64,000 nt of DNA from CAVORB01 sp963736235 (lineage in GTDB: Bacteria; Pseudomonadota; Gammaproteobacteria; Chromatiales; Chromatiaceae), in contig CAVTOR010000009.1 of assembly GCA_963736235.1 (NCBI GenBank), positions 32,190 to 96,189 on the forward strand, read 5' to 3'. The translations under genes and the position numbers were made by a program. The notes beneath the pieces are model-generated. The model was not told the origin of the DNA. It was given only the letters and a program-made list of their open reading frames with translations, and searched no databases. This document shows, piece by piece, positions 45,324 to 54,407 of this stretch. The first letter of the stretch is position 1. The number at the start of each line of letters is the position of its first letter.

Positions 45324-45536
45324 GCCTGGGGATGTCGCGACAACGAGTGGGTGATTCTCTCCAACGCTCAACCATGAAGCTGGCTCAACGGACGAGCCGC
45401 CAACCGCCGTAGCACCGCGGCAACACCCGAAGCAACATCCCTTCGCGTCCGCGCGATCTCGAAGCAGTTGATCCGTTCCGTGATGGGCGCGGATCGTCCA
45501 CGCCAACCTCCGAAAAATTCCCACGAGCTACGAACG

Positions 45537-47795
45537 ATGCGCAAGAATCAGGACATCAGCAATTCCCCTGTTCTTTCTCGTGAAAGGTACCGCGAGGCAT
45601 TCGTCTCGCGCTACTGGCGTTCGTGGGCTTTGTCCGGTCTGTTCGCTTTGGGCCTTTCAGCGGTGCCGCTAGTGGGGTTTGCAGATGTAACGGGCTTTCC
45701 GATTCCGTCAGAAAACGAGTTCGTAAAGAAGGGGTTTCTGCCAGTCACCCTGTTTGGCGCTGTTCCAGACGACGAACGAGACGACACCGCGGCAATACAG
45801 AAAACCGTGGACGCTGCGCTGGAGCACGGATACGTCGCCTTCTTCCCGTCCGGCAGATACGTCGTATCCGACACGATTCGTGCCATGCAACCGACCGAGT
45901 GGAACGAGAAACGAAGGAAATGGTTACATGACAGAACCAAGGCGAATGCGCTCGTAGGCTCCACACAAGCGTCGCGTCCAAGCCTGGTCCTCGCCGAGAA
46001 TGCTTCTGGTTTCAATGATCCAGCTCACCCCAAGCCCCTGGTTTGGATCTGGGCTCAGCCCCGGGACGAGAGGCCTACGGGATCATCGCGGTCTTTGGGC
46101 AGCACTGACCCCAAGGACGAACAACCGAGCATATCCATGAACCAGGTGTTCAAGGGAATCGACATAGACCTCAGAGCCAGGGGCAACCGAGGTGCGGTAG
46201 CAATCCGGCACGCGGGTTCCCAGGGCTCTACGATTGAAGACGTCGACATCTGGGCCGAGGGGGCCTACGCGGGGATCATGAATTCTCCCGGTCAGGGGGG
46301 TGGCAACTACCGCATCAAGATCTTCGGTGGCGATTACGGCGTGTGGGCCGACTACCTAACTCGTTTCCCTGTTTTCGCGGGACTTCGACTGATCGGCCAA
46401 AAGAAGGCGGCGATCTACTGGAAAGGCCAATCCAATATGACGGTGGCGGGATTCTATATCGAACGCTCTGGCGGTGGACCTGTAATCGAGCTGAGCGGCA
46501 AGAGAAAGGTGGTTGGTGGGGCACTCACCCTTGTCGATGGCGTCATTAAGGTCGAGGGTGGTCTAGCCCTGGACAACACCGCGGGTAGGAATCTGTACCT
46601 GAGACAGATTGCGGTGTCTGGGGCCGACGGCATCGTGCTAAGCAAGGGCCAAGAGGCTATCCAACCGCAGGGCGCGTGGACGCAGGTCGTTGAATATGCG
46701 TACGCCGGCGGTCAGAGCGAAATCGTGGTGAATGGCACGGCGCAAACCGAGCGCACACAACTGGTCGAAGTGCAGGCCGGCGAAGAAATCGATCCAGATG
46801 CGGTCGAGTCGAGGCACGTCTGGGGCGAGGATTTCCCGTCGTTTGAGGATTCGGATGTAGCCAATGCGGCGGATTTCGGGGCGGTGCCTGACGACACGCT
46901 CGATGATACCTCAGCGATCGAGAAGGCATTTTCCTCGCACGATAAGGTCTTCCTTCCGAAAGGCGTCTACATCGTAACCAGGACGCTGACCATCCCAAAG
47001 GACAAGCACCTTTTCGGAGCCGCAAAACACCTCACGGTTATCCGGGCGAGCGAGCAGTGGAACCCGCCCGCCGGAACACCAGTCGTAACCACCGCGGATG
47101 ATCTATCGTCCGCGTCATCGTTGTCTTTTTTGCAGATCGAGGCGGGTGCCGAGCAAAGGCACACGCCATTGGTGTGGCTTGCCGGGCGAGGATCCACCGT
47201 GCGGGACATCATGGTTGACCTCTCCTACCACGACTCCCGAGGGCGTAAATCGGGACAGGGATCGGCGGCGCGCCGGTTGGATACCTACCGCATTGAGGGC
47301 GGGGGGCGCTGGTATGGCGTGGCGGCGCCATGGGAGAAACTGCGCTCGGTTTCCAAAGAGCGCGATTATCGGCATTTTCGGATCGAGGGTACAAAAGAGC
47401 CGCTTGCGATATACGGGCTCAACGTTGAGAGGTCGCACTCCGATCCGCAGAGTGAGATTAGAAATGCAGAAAACGTGAGCATCTATTACCTGAAGGGTGA
47501 AACCCTCGAGCAAGAGAATCATTCGGTGCTATCGGTCGTGGATTCACGCAATGTCGCCGTCTTTGGTTACTCGGGCAATGCCACGCCGCTGGGCAATTCC
47601 CTGATTTCGGTCAAGGGCAGTGAGGAGGTCTTGTTGGCGAACGTGGCGCCGGTGCGTCAACGGAAGGGGTTCTCCACCATTGCCGAGACGTATGGCGGGA
47701 AGTCCGTCGTTGTGAGCGGCGAAAAAGCAGTCGTGCTATTCAAACGTACCAGCCAAGGACAAAACTCAGCATCTGGTTCCGCAGCATCGAATTGA
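45537..47795 (+). CDS. Exported pectate-lyase-superfamily beta-helix protein
   Basis: The ATG at 45537 is preferred over an upstream TTG; it gives 752 residues with a membrane/signal segment at about 25-50. Two parallel beta-helix modules each begin with the pectate_lyase_3 signature: LFGAVPDD...DDTAAIQ near residue 72 and DFGAVPDD...DDTSAIE near residue 443. This is the layout of GH55-like and phage-tailspike-like polysaccharide-cleaving proteins. As the last gene of the cluster it may trim or release the polysaccharide; catalytic residues cannot be assigned by eye. Confidence 0.82.
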   Translation: MRKNQDISNSPVLSRERYREAFVSRYWRSWALSGLFALGLSAVPLVGFADVTGFPIPSENEFVKKGFLPVTLFGAVPDDERDDTAAIQKTVDAALEHGYVAFFPSGRYVVSDTIRAMQPTEWNEKRRKWLHDRTKANALVGSTQASRPSLVLAENASGFNDPAHPKPLVWIWAQPRDERPTGSSRSLGSTDPKDEQPSISMNQVFKGIDIDLRARGNRGAVAIRHAGSQGSTIEDVDIWAEGAYAGIMNSPGQGGGNYRIKIFGGDYGVWADYLTRFPVFAGLRLIGQKKAAIYWKGQSNMTVAGFYIERSGGGPVIELSGKRKVVGGALTLVDGVIKVEGGLALDNTAGRNLYLRQIAVSGADGIVLSKGQEAIQPQGAWTQVVEYAYAGGQSEIVVNGTAQTERTQLVEVQAGEEIDPDAVESRHVWGEDFPSFEDSDVANAADFGAVPDDTLDDTSAIEKAFSSHDKVFLPKGVYIVTRTLTIPKDKHLFGAAKHLTVIRASEQWNPPAGTPVVTTADDLSSASSLSFLQIEAGAEQRHTPLVWLAGRGSTVRDIMVDLSYHDSRGRKSGQGSAARRLDTYRIEGGGRWYGVAAPWEKLRSVSKERDYRHFRIEGTKEPLAIYGLNVERSHSDPQSEIRNAENVSIYYLKGETLEQENHSVLSVVDSRNVAVFGYSGNATPLGNSLISVKGSEEVLLANVAPVRQRKGFSTIAETYGGKSVVVSGEKAVVLFKRTSQGQNSASGSAASN

Positions 47796-47820
47796 GCTCA
47801 CCAGGCTTGTGTGCGAGCTT

Positions 47821-47970
47821 GGAATAACGCTGATCAACTCAGCGTATTCCGCGGCACATGGATGTGACGCCGTTTTCAAGCGCGCAGGCGCTTCAACAAG
47901 AAGCCATCCAAGAACTGCACTTCCCGGATGGCGCGCTGATCTTGGCCAGGATCGCCGATAATCAACGTCT
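47821..47970 (+). repeat. Dispersed hairpin repeat, copy C (long form)
   Basis: Begins with GGAAT-ACGCTGA/TCAGCGT-ATTCC (loop TCAAC). Then CACAT-GG-ATGTG, AAGCGC-GCAG-GCGCTT, CCATCC...GGATGG, and the final CTGAT...ATAATCA hairpin. It lies between two convergent genes, 26 bases past the pectate-lyase-like gene's stop and 34 bases from the hemerythrin stop. Confidence 0.75.
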
Positions 47971-48004
47971 CGTATGGGTGCTCGAGTCGCATTCAACCCC
48001 TTGA

Positions 48005-48436
48005 CTATTCTTGCGCCGGTCGTCCCTTTAACTTCGGAAAGAGGAACCGCTCTTCGCGATCGACTCGTACGGCGAGCAGATCCAGCAACTCGTTCGTGTC
48101 CTTGATAAACTCCTCGGAGAACTCGAAATCGCAGTCCTTCAACCATTTCTTGTGGTACTGCTCGGTCCACTGACGCAGGGTGTGCTGGCCACTGATGAAT
48201 CCCCATGCGGTGGTGCGGACCTTGTCGTCCTGGTGCGTGAGCAGGGAGGGATAGAGTTCTTTGTCCTCTTCGACCAGGTGCTCCCTGAGCTTCTTGGAGA
48301 TCTCGCACAGCAGATTGCGAGCGGCCTTGGCAACCATGCGAACCTGGAGCGACTCCTTGTTGAGCAACGGCCGCAACTCCTCAACCATGCCGAGGATCTC
48401 GGCATGCTGCTCATGATAGAAACTAACGGGGTGCAT
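48005..48436 (-). CDS. Hemerythrin-domain protein
   Basis: A 143-residue soluble protein with a hemerythrin HHE fold: FYHEQHAEIL, REHLVEEDKELYP and GQHTLRQW carry the metal-binding His/Glu positions. Such proteins bind O2 or react with NO or peroxide at a di-iron site. No partner is adjacent. It is convergent with the polysaccharide cluster. Confidence 0.85.
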   Translation of the reverse strand: MHPVSFYHEQHAEILGMVEELRPLLNKESLQVRMVAKAARNLLCEISKKLREHLVEEDKELYPSLLTHQDDKVRTTAWGFISGQHTLRQWTEQYHKKWLKDCDFEFSEEFIKDTNELLDLLAVRVDREERFLFPKLKGRPAQE

Positions 48437-48705
48437 GTCTTATCTCCTGAGGTGAAAGGCGTTCTGTCGGCCACCGGCGCCAAGCCTACTGCCATGAAGG
48501 TCTGGCCGTCTGGCTCTCGCCGTCTCTTAACCATCGGTTAGGTCCAGGGATTCGTCAAACCACAATTGCAGGACCTACGCCGGTCGGATCGGACATGACT
48601 TGGGTAGGCTTGTTTTTCTCCTGCCGAGTCCAGGCGGTGCCCGGGGCGCGCTTCGGGACGGTCACGCGGTGTTGTGCCCGGAGCCGGAAACCATTGTGCG
48701 ACGGT

Positions 48706-49776
48706 TCAGCCTCCGGGCGTGCCGAGAGACCCGTTGGCCTTGAGTTTCTCGATCGTCTTGGCGCGCGTGAACTGCTGGTAGGTCATGTCTCGGAGGTAGG
48801 CCTTTTCGAGCACGTAGAGCATCGCGCGCTCCATCCGCTGGCGCAACACCAGGGAGTCGACCCTGAACACCTCCTGCCCGGCCTCGTCAAAGAAGACGAC
48901 CGTCGGAACCTGCTGGATGTTCAGCTGCTCGGCCCAGGAGGCGGGGTTTGACCGGGCGCCTGTCGGCGTAACCAGTGCCGTGCTGTCATCGGACCAGTCG
49001 AGTCGCGCGGCATCGAACCGCGCCAGCTGTTGGCGCACGGGCGGATAGGACAGCACCTGCGAGCGGAGCTGGAGGCACTCCTGGCAGTGTTTCCCCTCGA
49101 ACAGAATCAGCAATGGCCGCTGCGATGGCATTCTGCTGCGGTCGAAGGCGTAGGATCCCTTCTCGAGCGGTGGTTCCTTTCCCGTTTCGTCGTTCTGTGA
49201 CGAGCGTTGCGGCGACTGCTTCGCCGCGTACTCGCGCAGAGTCAGGGTCTTGTGATGGCCGCCGATCAGGTAGTCGAGCACGAGGCGAAATCGCTCGGGC
49301 GGGTAGTAGCCGACGGTGCGCAAGAGAGCTGTTCCGTCGGTTCCATAGAACACCACGGTCGGCGACATGGTCGCCCCTTCCCGTATGGCGAACTCCTTCA
49401 CCGTTGAGCGCTGGCCTGAGAAATCCGTGATCTCGACATCGCTGAACATGTCGAGGCCGATGGCGTCGAAGCCCTCGCGTGTCTTGGTCTGCAACCGAGG
49501 ATCGGCGAGGGTATGCTCGACGAACGCCTTGCAGTAGGCGCAGCCCTGGGAATCGAAGAACAGCATCAGACCCAGTTTTCCGTCGTCTCGGGACTCGGCA
49601 AGGTCATCCCTCAGGTCCATGAAGCTGGCCTTGAACCAAGCGGGATACTCCACGCTCACGATCTCGCCGTCGTCGAACATGACCGCGTCCCGGTTCACCT
49701 CGGCCGCGACGCAGAAGTTCGCCGAGACCCCGAGTGCCGCGGACAACAGAACGCCCATGGTTTGATGTCGTCTCAT
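48706..49776 (-). CDS. Tandem thioredoxin-fold periplasmic protein (SoxW-like)
   Basis: A 356-residue exported protein (signal 1-25) with two thioredoxin folds: one around CAYC (Cys79, Cys82) with cis-Pro segment MSPTVVF, and one around CQEC (Cys231, Cys234) with VPTVVFF. Single-domain SoxW proteins reduce SoxYZ thiols; the tandem form is unusual. It is the last gene of the soxYZ-YeeE group, so it probably keeps SoxYZ active or moves sulfane sulfur. The CxxC pairs suggest two active redox sites. Confidence 0.8.
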   Translation of the reverse strand: MRRHQTMGVLLSAALGVSANFCVAAEVNRDAVMFDDGEIVSVEYPAWFKASFMDLRDDLAESRDDGKLGLMLFFDSQGCAYCKAFVEHTLADPRLQTKTREGFDAIGLDMFSDVEITDFSGQRSTVKEFAIREGATMSPTVVFYGTDGTALLRTVGYYPPERFRLVLDYLIGGHHKTLTLREYAAKQSPQRSSQNDETGKEPPLEKGSYAFDRSRMPSQRPLLILFEGKHCQECLQLRSQVLSYPPVRQQLARFDAARLDWSDDSTALVTPTGARSNPASWAEQLNIQQVPTVVFFDEAGQEVFRVDSLVLRQRMERAMLYVLEKAYLRDMTYQQFTRAKTIEKLKANGSLGTPGG

Positions 49777-49857
49777 GATTTCGATGCCTCTCTGCCGGCG
49801 CTCGCGCCGGTCTGCAGTGTCTCCTCCCGGAGTGCCCGGGCGCTCAAGGCCAGCGGC

Positions 49858-50886
49858 TCAGGTTGAAGCGCGGCTGACCCAAACCATACCGAGCGACATC
49901 CCGGCCAGGATGCCGGCGACCGCCAGCAGCGAAGTCGCCGAGAGCGTTGCGGCGCCCGACAACCCCTGCCCGATGTTGCATCCGCCCGCCAGCAGGGCGC
50001 CGGTTCCCATGAGCCCGCCGCCACCTAGGTAGGCGCCGACGCGGTCGCTGGCCGGTGGTATCCAGCGGAATTCCCGCGAAAGGACAGCGGAGGCGAAGGC
50101 GCCGAGCAGGGCGCCTGGCACCAGAGACAGGACGAACGCGGTGCCGGTGAGCTGACCCGTGGAGAGCCAGGCGGCACTCCGAGCCAGAGGGCCAGCCACG
50201 ACGAGTGAAGTCGGGGGCCGGGGATCGAACTCATCGACCGCGAGTACCCCGGTGATCCACCAGCCGGCGACCACCAGCAGACCGATGAGGACGCCGCCGC
50301 CGATGATGCCTTTGTGATCCCACCAGCTGCCCAGCGACAGCACGGCCGCGAGGCAGGCGAGAGCGACGCCGAGCGGCAACGCCCAAGCCGGCCAATGCAT
50401 GACGGCTGAAATCGACGCGTCGCCCGCGCTAATCGGCAGCGCAAGCGCCAGCACCCGAACGCGCACTGGCTCCAACGCACCGAACAGGGTCGCCATGCTC
50501 GAGATCGCAAAAGCCATCAGGGTCAGGAGTGCGCCGAGGTTGCCTTCGGCGGTACGGATCAGGGTACGCGACGCGCAGCCCCCGGCGAGCATCGCGCCAG
50601 CGCCGAACATCAGGCCACCGCCGAGCGCACCGAGCCAGTCGAGGGCAGGGCGGCGATAGGCGGTGTCCGCGATGGCCACCAGCTCTGACCACTCCAGGGC
50701 AAAGGTCCCGATTACGGCCACACCCAGGGCGGCGAGATAGGCGTGGAGCTGACGATAGTCCCGCATCAGCGCGAAGTTGCTCACCGCCGCGACGACGCAA
50801 AAGCGCGATCGCTGGGCAACGACGCCGAAGGCTGAGCCGAGCGCGAGCCCTCCCGTCGTGAGCCATAGATCGATCGAATCCCACAT
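49858..50886 (-). CDS. YeeE/YedE (DUF395) family sulfur-compound transporter
   Basis: A 342-residue protein with about 9-10 membrane segments and the paired family signatures: SRFC near residue 28, GGCASRTLIR near 102, and GGCNIGQGLSG near 307. Conserved cysteines of this kind relay thiosulfate in the TsuA/YeeE transporter. It lies 13 bases after soxZ. It may import thiosulfate or export a sulfur intermediate; direction is not evident. Confidence 0.88.
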   Translation of the reverse strand: MWDSIDLWLTTGGLALGSAFGVVAQRSRFCVVAAVSNFALMRDYRQLHAYLAALGVAVIGTFALEWSELVAIADTAYRRPALDWLGALGGGLMFGAGAMLAGGCASRTLIRTAEGNLGALLTLMAFAISSMATLFGALEPVRVRVLALALPISAGDASISAVMHWPAWALPLGVALACLAAVLSLGSWWDHKGIIGGGVLIGLLVVAGWWITGVLAVDEFDPRPPTSLVVAGPLARSAAWLSTGQLTGTAFVLSLVPGALLGAFASAVLSREFRWIPPASDRVGAYLGGGGLMGTGALLAGGCNIGQGLSGAATLSATSLLAVAGILAGMSLGMVWVSRAST

Positions 50887-50899
50887 CGCCCGGGCCCCC

Positions 50900-51223
50900 T
50901 TAGCTTACCAAGGCCTCAATGGTGTCCTCTCGACCCTGGTCATCGCTCCATCGCATCAATACCCGGTCGCCGGGACGGGCCTCAAGGATGCGGATCGACA
51001 GGTAGGGATTGCGCGCCATCCCCCAGCTCCATTGGGTGCGCAGCACGGCGTCTCCGTTGTACTCGCAGACCAGCTCACGGATATAGTGACGACGGACCTT
51101 GAGACCCGTTGCCGGATCGGTACGGTTTCCGGTTTCCATGGGGTGGGACAACAGCAGCTTGACCTCCGCCGCGCCGTCCTTCATACGAGCCCGTATCTTG
51201 TGTGTCGCTTGCTGTGTACTCAT
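50900..51223 (-). CDS. soxZ: Sulfur-oxidation carrier subunit SoxZ
   Basis: A 107-residue protein starting at an ATG with GGAGG upstream. It is SoxZ: IKARMKDG-like start (HKIRARMKDG), HPMETG, HYIRELVCEYNG, and ILEARPGDRVLMRWSDDQG. SoxZ pairs with SoxY, which carries the substrate on its C-terminal cysteine. It starts 38 bases after soxY. No soxX, soxA or soxB is in the window, consistent with organisms that store sulfur, but those genes could lie elsewhere. Confidence 0.93.
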   Translation of the reverse strand: MSTQQATHKIRARMKDGAAEVKLLLSHPMETGNRTDPATGLKVRRHYIRELVCEYNGDAVLRTQWSWGMARNPYLSIRILEARPGDRVLMRWSDDQGREDTIEALVS

Positions 51224-51261
51224 CTCGCATCCTCCTTCGGATTCCAAGCTTCGCAAATCGC

Positions 51262-51726
51262 TCAACCGCAGCCACCCGCGGTCACCTTGATGCGGCGTCG
51301 GGCGCTGTAGTGCTTGCCGTCGGCGGTTACCACGGCCACCACATCTCCGGACTCCGCCATCTTGACCCGCGTGTCGAGGCGACCCTCCAACCGGGGCGAG
51401 AACTCGAACCGAGCGACCGCCGGAGTGGGGTTGCTCACCGAGAGAAGGGTGAACGTGAGCGGTCCCCCAAGGCTGGTGCGTACCGAAATTGGGACGACGG
51501 CTCCGTTTTCCGCGATGTCCTTTGCGACGATCCGCACTTGGTCACTCTCCTCTAACCGTTCGCCCGCGAACAGGGCGGCCAGCGCATCATCGAAGGTGGT
51601 CGCGGAAAAGGCATCCGCCGGCCAGTCGGCTGCCAGCAAGGTCACGGGCCACAGGAGTCCGGTCTTCGCGGCGATGGCGACCTGGCCCGCGGCCAGCCCT
51701 GCCTGTAGGATCATACGTCGATTCAT
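51262..51726 (-). CDS. soxY: Sulfur-oxidation carrier subunit SoxY
   Basis: A 154-residue protein; the start at the ATG with AGGAG fits, though the frame is open upstream. A Tat-type signal (NRRMIL) precedes the mature domain. It ends in GGCG with Cys153 as the sulfur-carrying residue, the hallmark of SoxY. It is the first gene of the group soxY-soxZ-yeeE-tandem thioredoxin and is divergent from the winged-helix/TPR regulator. Confidence 0.93.
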   Translation of the reverse strand: MNRRMILQAGLAAGQVAIAAKTGLLWPVTLLAADWPADAFSATTFDDALAALFAGERLEESDQVRIVAKDIAENGAVVPISVRTSLGGPLTFTLLSVSNPTPAVARFEFSPRLEGRLDTRVKMAESGDVVAVVTADGKHYSARRRIKVTAGGCG

Positions 51727-51820
51727 GGCTTGCTCCTTCCGATGTCGTCTGGACGTTGGCGTCCATGCCTGGAGCTTTGGCGCCGCCGCGCGGATTCGCA
51801 ACGGCGGCTGGCCAACGCTT

Positions 51821-51849
51821 TTACGATCATTTTCCAACCGTACTATAAT
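51821..51849 (+). promoter_or_regulatory. Sigma-70-like promoter of the winged-helix/TPR regulator
   Basis: TTACGA at 51821 and a perfect TATAAT at 51844 are separated by 17 bases. It faces the regulator start at 51902 and lies in the region shared with divergent soxY. Confidence 0.5.
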
Positions 51850-51901
51850 CAAGGAGTTACGGCACCGATCCCGAGCGTAAAGATTGGGTAACAACCCGAG
51901 G

Positions 51902-53596
51902 ATGAGTCCCGAACAAGCACGAGCCTCTCACCCGGACGAGCCTTTCACGGTCGGTGAGTGGCGGGTCGATCAGCGCGCCAACGAGTTGACCCGTGACGGC
52001 GAGACGGTGAAGCTCGAGCCGAAGGCGATGCAGGTGCTGTGCTTCCTGGCATCGCGCCAGGGCAGCGTGGTGTCGCGGGAGGAGTTGGAATTAGAGGCCT
52101 GGTCAGGAATGGTGGTCACCCAGGACGCGGTCACCAACGCCATCATCAAGGTCCGCAAGGCCCTCGGTGACGAGGCCAGGCATCCCCGCTACATCGAGAC
52201 GGTTTCGAAGAGCGGTTACCGCCTGATCGCCGAGGTGGGCCGCGGGGCACCGGAAACCCCAGTGCCCCTTTCAGCGACATGGTGGAAGAGAAGGCGTCTC
52301 CTCCTCGCGCTGTTGCTTCTGCTGACGACCGTCGCGGCGGGGCTTTGGTTGGTCCCGACGCAAGAGACCGCGCCGTTCATTGGTCCGGTCGAGGACCCTC
52401 TCCTTCTGGAGCGGAAACTGGGTATCGCCGTGCTCCCTTTCGACAACGTCGGTGCCGACCCCGGGCAGGAATACTTCGCCGACGGCCTCACCGAGGATCT
52501 GATCACTGACCTTTCGAAGCTCTCCGGCCTGCGGGTGGTCGCGCGCAGCTCCACGCTGGCGTACAAGGACAGCGTGAAAACGGAGGAGGTCATCGCCCGG
52601 GAACTCGGGGTTGATTATCTGCTCGAGGGCAGCGTGCGACGATCGGGGGATAGTGTCCGCATCAATGTTCGCCTGAGCGACAGCGGGGGCGGCGGCAATC
52701 TGTGGGCGGAGCGCTTCGACCGGCGAATGGACGATATCTTCCAGATCCAGGATGAGATCGCCGCGCAGATCGTCGCGGCTCTGAATCTTGAGATCGGCCC
52801 GGACGACCGCTCCCGGATGACCCGCAACAACCTGGCCAGTGTGCAAGCCTATGACGAGTTCTTGCGGGGACTCGACTATTACGGCAGGCGCTCCCAGGAA
52901 GACACGCGGTTGGCGGTAAGGCACTATGAGCGGGCCATCGCGATCGACCCGGGATTTGCCCGCGCCTACGCCGGTCTGGCCCTGGTGTACACGCGCGACG
53001 CCGTGGACGGTTGGGACCTGACGGCGCGCGACTCCCTGATCCAGGCAGCGGAGCTCACGGAGAAGGCGAGAAGACTCGACCCATCCGTGCCCCAGATCTA
53101 CTTCGTCGAGGGCCAGATCGAGCTGTTCCGGCGCAAGTACGACGCCGCGATCCGTAACGCCGAGCAGGCGATTTCCATCAAGCCCAGCTACGCGGATGGC
53201 TATGCGCTGCTTGCATGGATCCTGCATTTCGCCGGCCGACCGAGCGAGGGATTGGCCAGCATGCAGCAGGCGGTGCGTCTCAACCCGCGGGTTCCCTCAG
53301 TCTACCGGCTCGTGCGGGGCGCGCTCTACTACTCTGCAGGAGAGATCGACAAGTCACTGCAGGATCTGGAGGCCGCTGTCGAGATCAGCCCCAACTATCA
53401 GCTGCTGCGAACCTGGCTCGCCGCGGCGTACGCGGCGGCCGATCGCATCGACGAGGCGCGGTGGGAGGGCCAGGAAATCCTGGCGCTGGATCCCGAGTTC
53501 TCGACGTCGCGGGTCGAACAGACCTTTCCGATTAGGGATCCAGCCTATCGCGAACGTCTCGTGAACGACTTGAAACGGGCAGGGTTGCCCGACTAG
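51902..53596 (+). CDS. Membrane-anchored winged-helix regulator with TolB-like and TPR domains
   Basis: The 564-residue product (ATG preferred over a TTG 18 bases earlier) has an OmpR/CadC-type winged helix (about 15-110, ending ETVSKSGYRLIAEV), one membrane helix (about 125-147), a TolB N-terminal-like/FlgO domain (about 168-285, LGIAVLPFDNVG...YFADGLTEDLITDLSKL) and TPR repeats (about 300-545). This is the common layout of CadC-like regulators also found before adenylate-cyclase type domains. Its position suggests control of the soxYZ group. Confidence 0.85.
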   Translation: MSPEQARASHPDEPFTVGEWRVDQRANELTRDGETVKLEPKAMQVLCFLASRQGSVVSREELELEAWSGMVVTQDAVTNAIIKVRKALGDEARHPRYIETVSKSGYRLIAEVGRGAPETPVPLSATWWKRRRLLLALLLLLTTVAAGLWLVPTQETAPFIGPVEDPLLLERKLGIAVLPFDNVGADPGQEYFADGLTEDLITDLSKLSGLRVVARSSTLAYKDSVKTEEVIARELGVDYLLEGSVRRSGDSVRINVRLSDSGGGGNLWAERFDRRMDDIFQIQDEIAAQIVAALNLEIGPDDRSRMTRNNLASVQAYDEFLRGLDYYGRRSQEDTRLAVRHYERAIAIDPGFARAYAGLALVYTRDAVDGWDLTARDSLIQAAELTEKARRLDPSVPQIYFVEGQIELFRRKYDAAIRNAEQAISIKPSYADGYALLAWILHFAGRPSEGLASMQQAVRLNPRVPSVYRLVRGALYYSAGEIDKSLQDLEAAVEISPNYQLLRTWLAAAYAAADRIDEARWEGQEILALDPEFSTSRVEQTFPIRDPAYRERLVNDLKRAGLPD

Positions 53597-54118
53597 CGCC
53601 CGTCGATTTCTTCGGGATTCGCGGCGATAACGCCAAGCCCCGCTCCCGCGTTCTCGTCTGGTGAGTCCAGGGCTCGTTGCCCGGTACTCGTTCCGATCCC
53701 CAGGTTCAGCAGAAAAGCGGGTCAGAAGGCATGACCTCCGATGGCTGTCTGGTCGAGGGTGGCTCCTCGCCAGCAGGTGGCGGGAGGCGGCCGGTTGATT
53801 GGTCCGCGGCGGGGCTTGAGTGGTGGGCTCGGTCTGTCGCGCTTGGGTTACGCTCCGCCGAGAGGGCGGCAGCGGTGGCAGTGCTCGGTGATAGTAGCGG
53901 TATCGGCGACCATGTTCTCGATCCTAACTCAGAGAGGTCGATCGAACCCGAAACGGAACGCCCGTGGCACGGCGGCGCATCCAGGGCGAAAGCACGCACG
54001 GCAAACTCGCGACAAATTAAGGACTGGACTCTGGGAAGATTTCCGCGCACTGGGGCGGCTCCGGTTTTTTTGGACACGGAATTGGGGGCAATCCGAGTCT
54101 GAGAAATAGCAGCCTGGA
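53597..54118. other. Gap with no intact gene before the IS630 remnant
   Basis: About 520 bases with low-quality frames on both strands. It may contain further decayed IS630 sequence, but I could not identify motifs. Confidence 0.35.
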
Positions 54119-54332
54119 ATGAGTGAGAAGAAGTCTGTTGACGTGGCGCCTGCGCCGTTGAGCGTACCCCAACTGATCCAGACGCTTGACGGCTGCATCG
54201 CTGAGCAGAACAAGAATCCTAAGTCCCTGATCTGGACCGCGCCGGGCGAGCGATGTTCTCGAGAAGGTGGTCCGGTATCGACGACAGGTCACCCGGACAG
54301 GTGCCGGCCGGTACTTCCGAGCCAAGCGATAG
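54119..54332 (+). pseudogene. IS630-type transposase C-terminal remnant
   Basis: The reading starts MSEKKS, then VPQLIQTLDGCIAEQNKNPKSL and IWTAPGER, which is the tail of IS630-type transposases after the last catalytic Glu. One frame change then gives DVLEKVVRYRRQ and a stop at 54332. The catalytic part is missing. This is a different copy from the remnant at 10.7 kb and points the other way. Confidence 0.6.
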
Positions 54333-54407
54333 GGTTCCGAGAAAGGCGAGCAGAAAGCCTGTCGGTCGCAACATGGTTCGTCCTGCCGGAACGCGGGGCA
54401 GTGGTTG

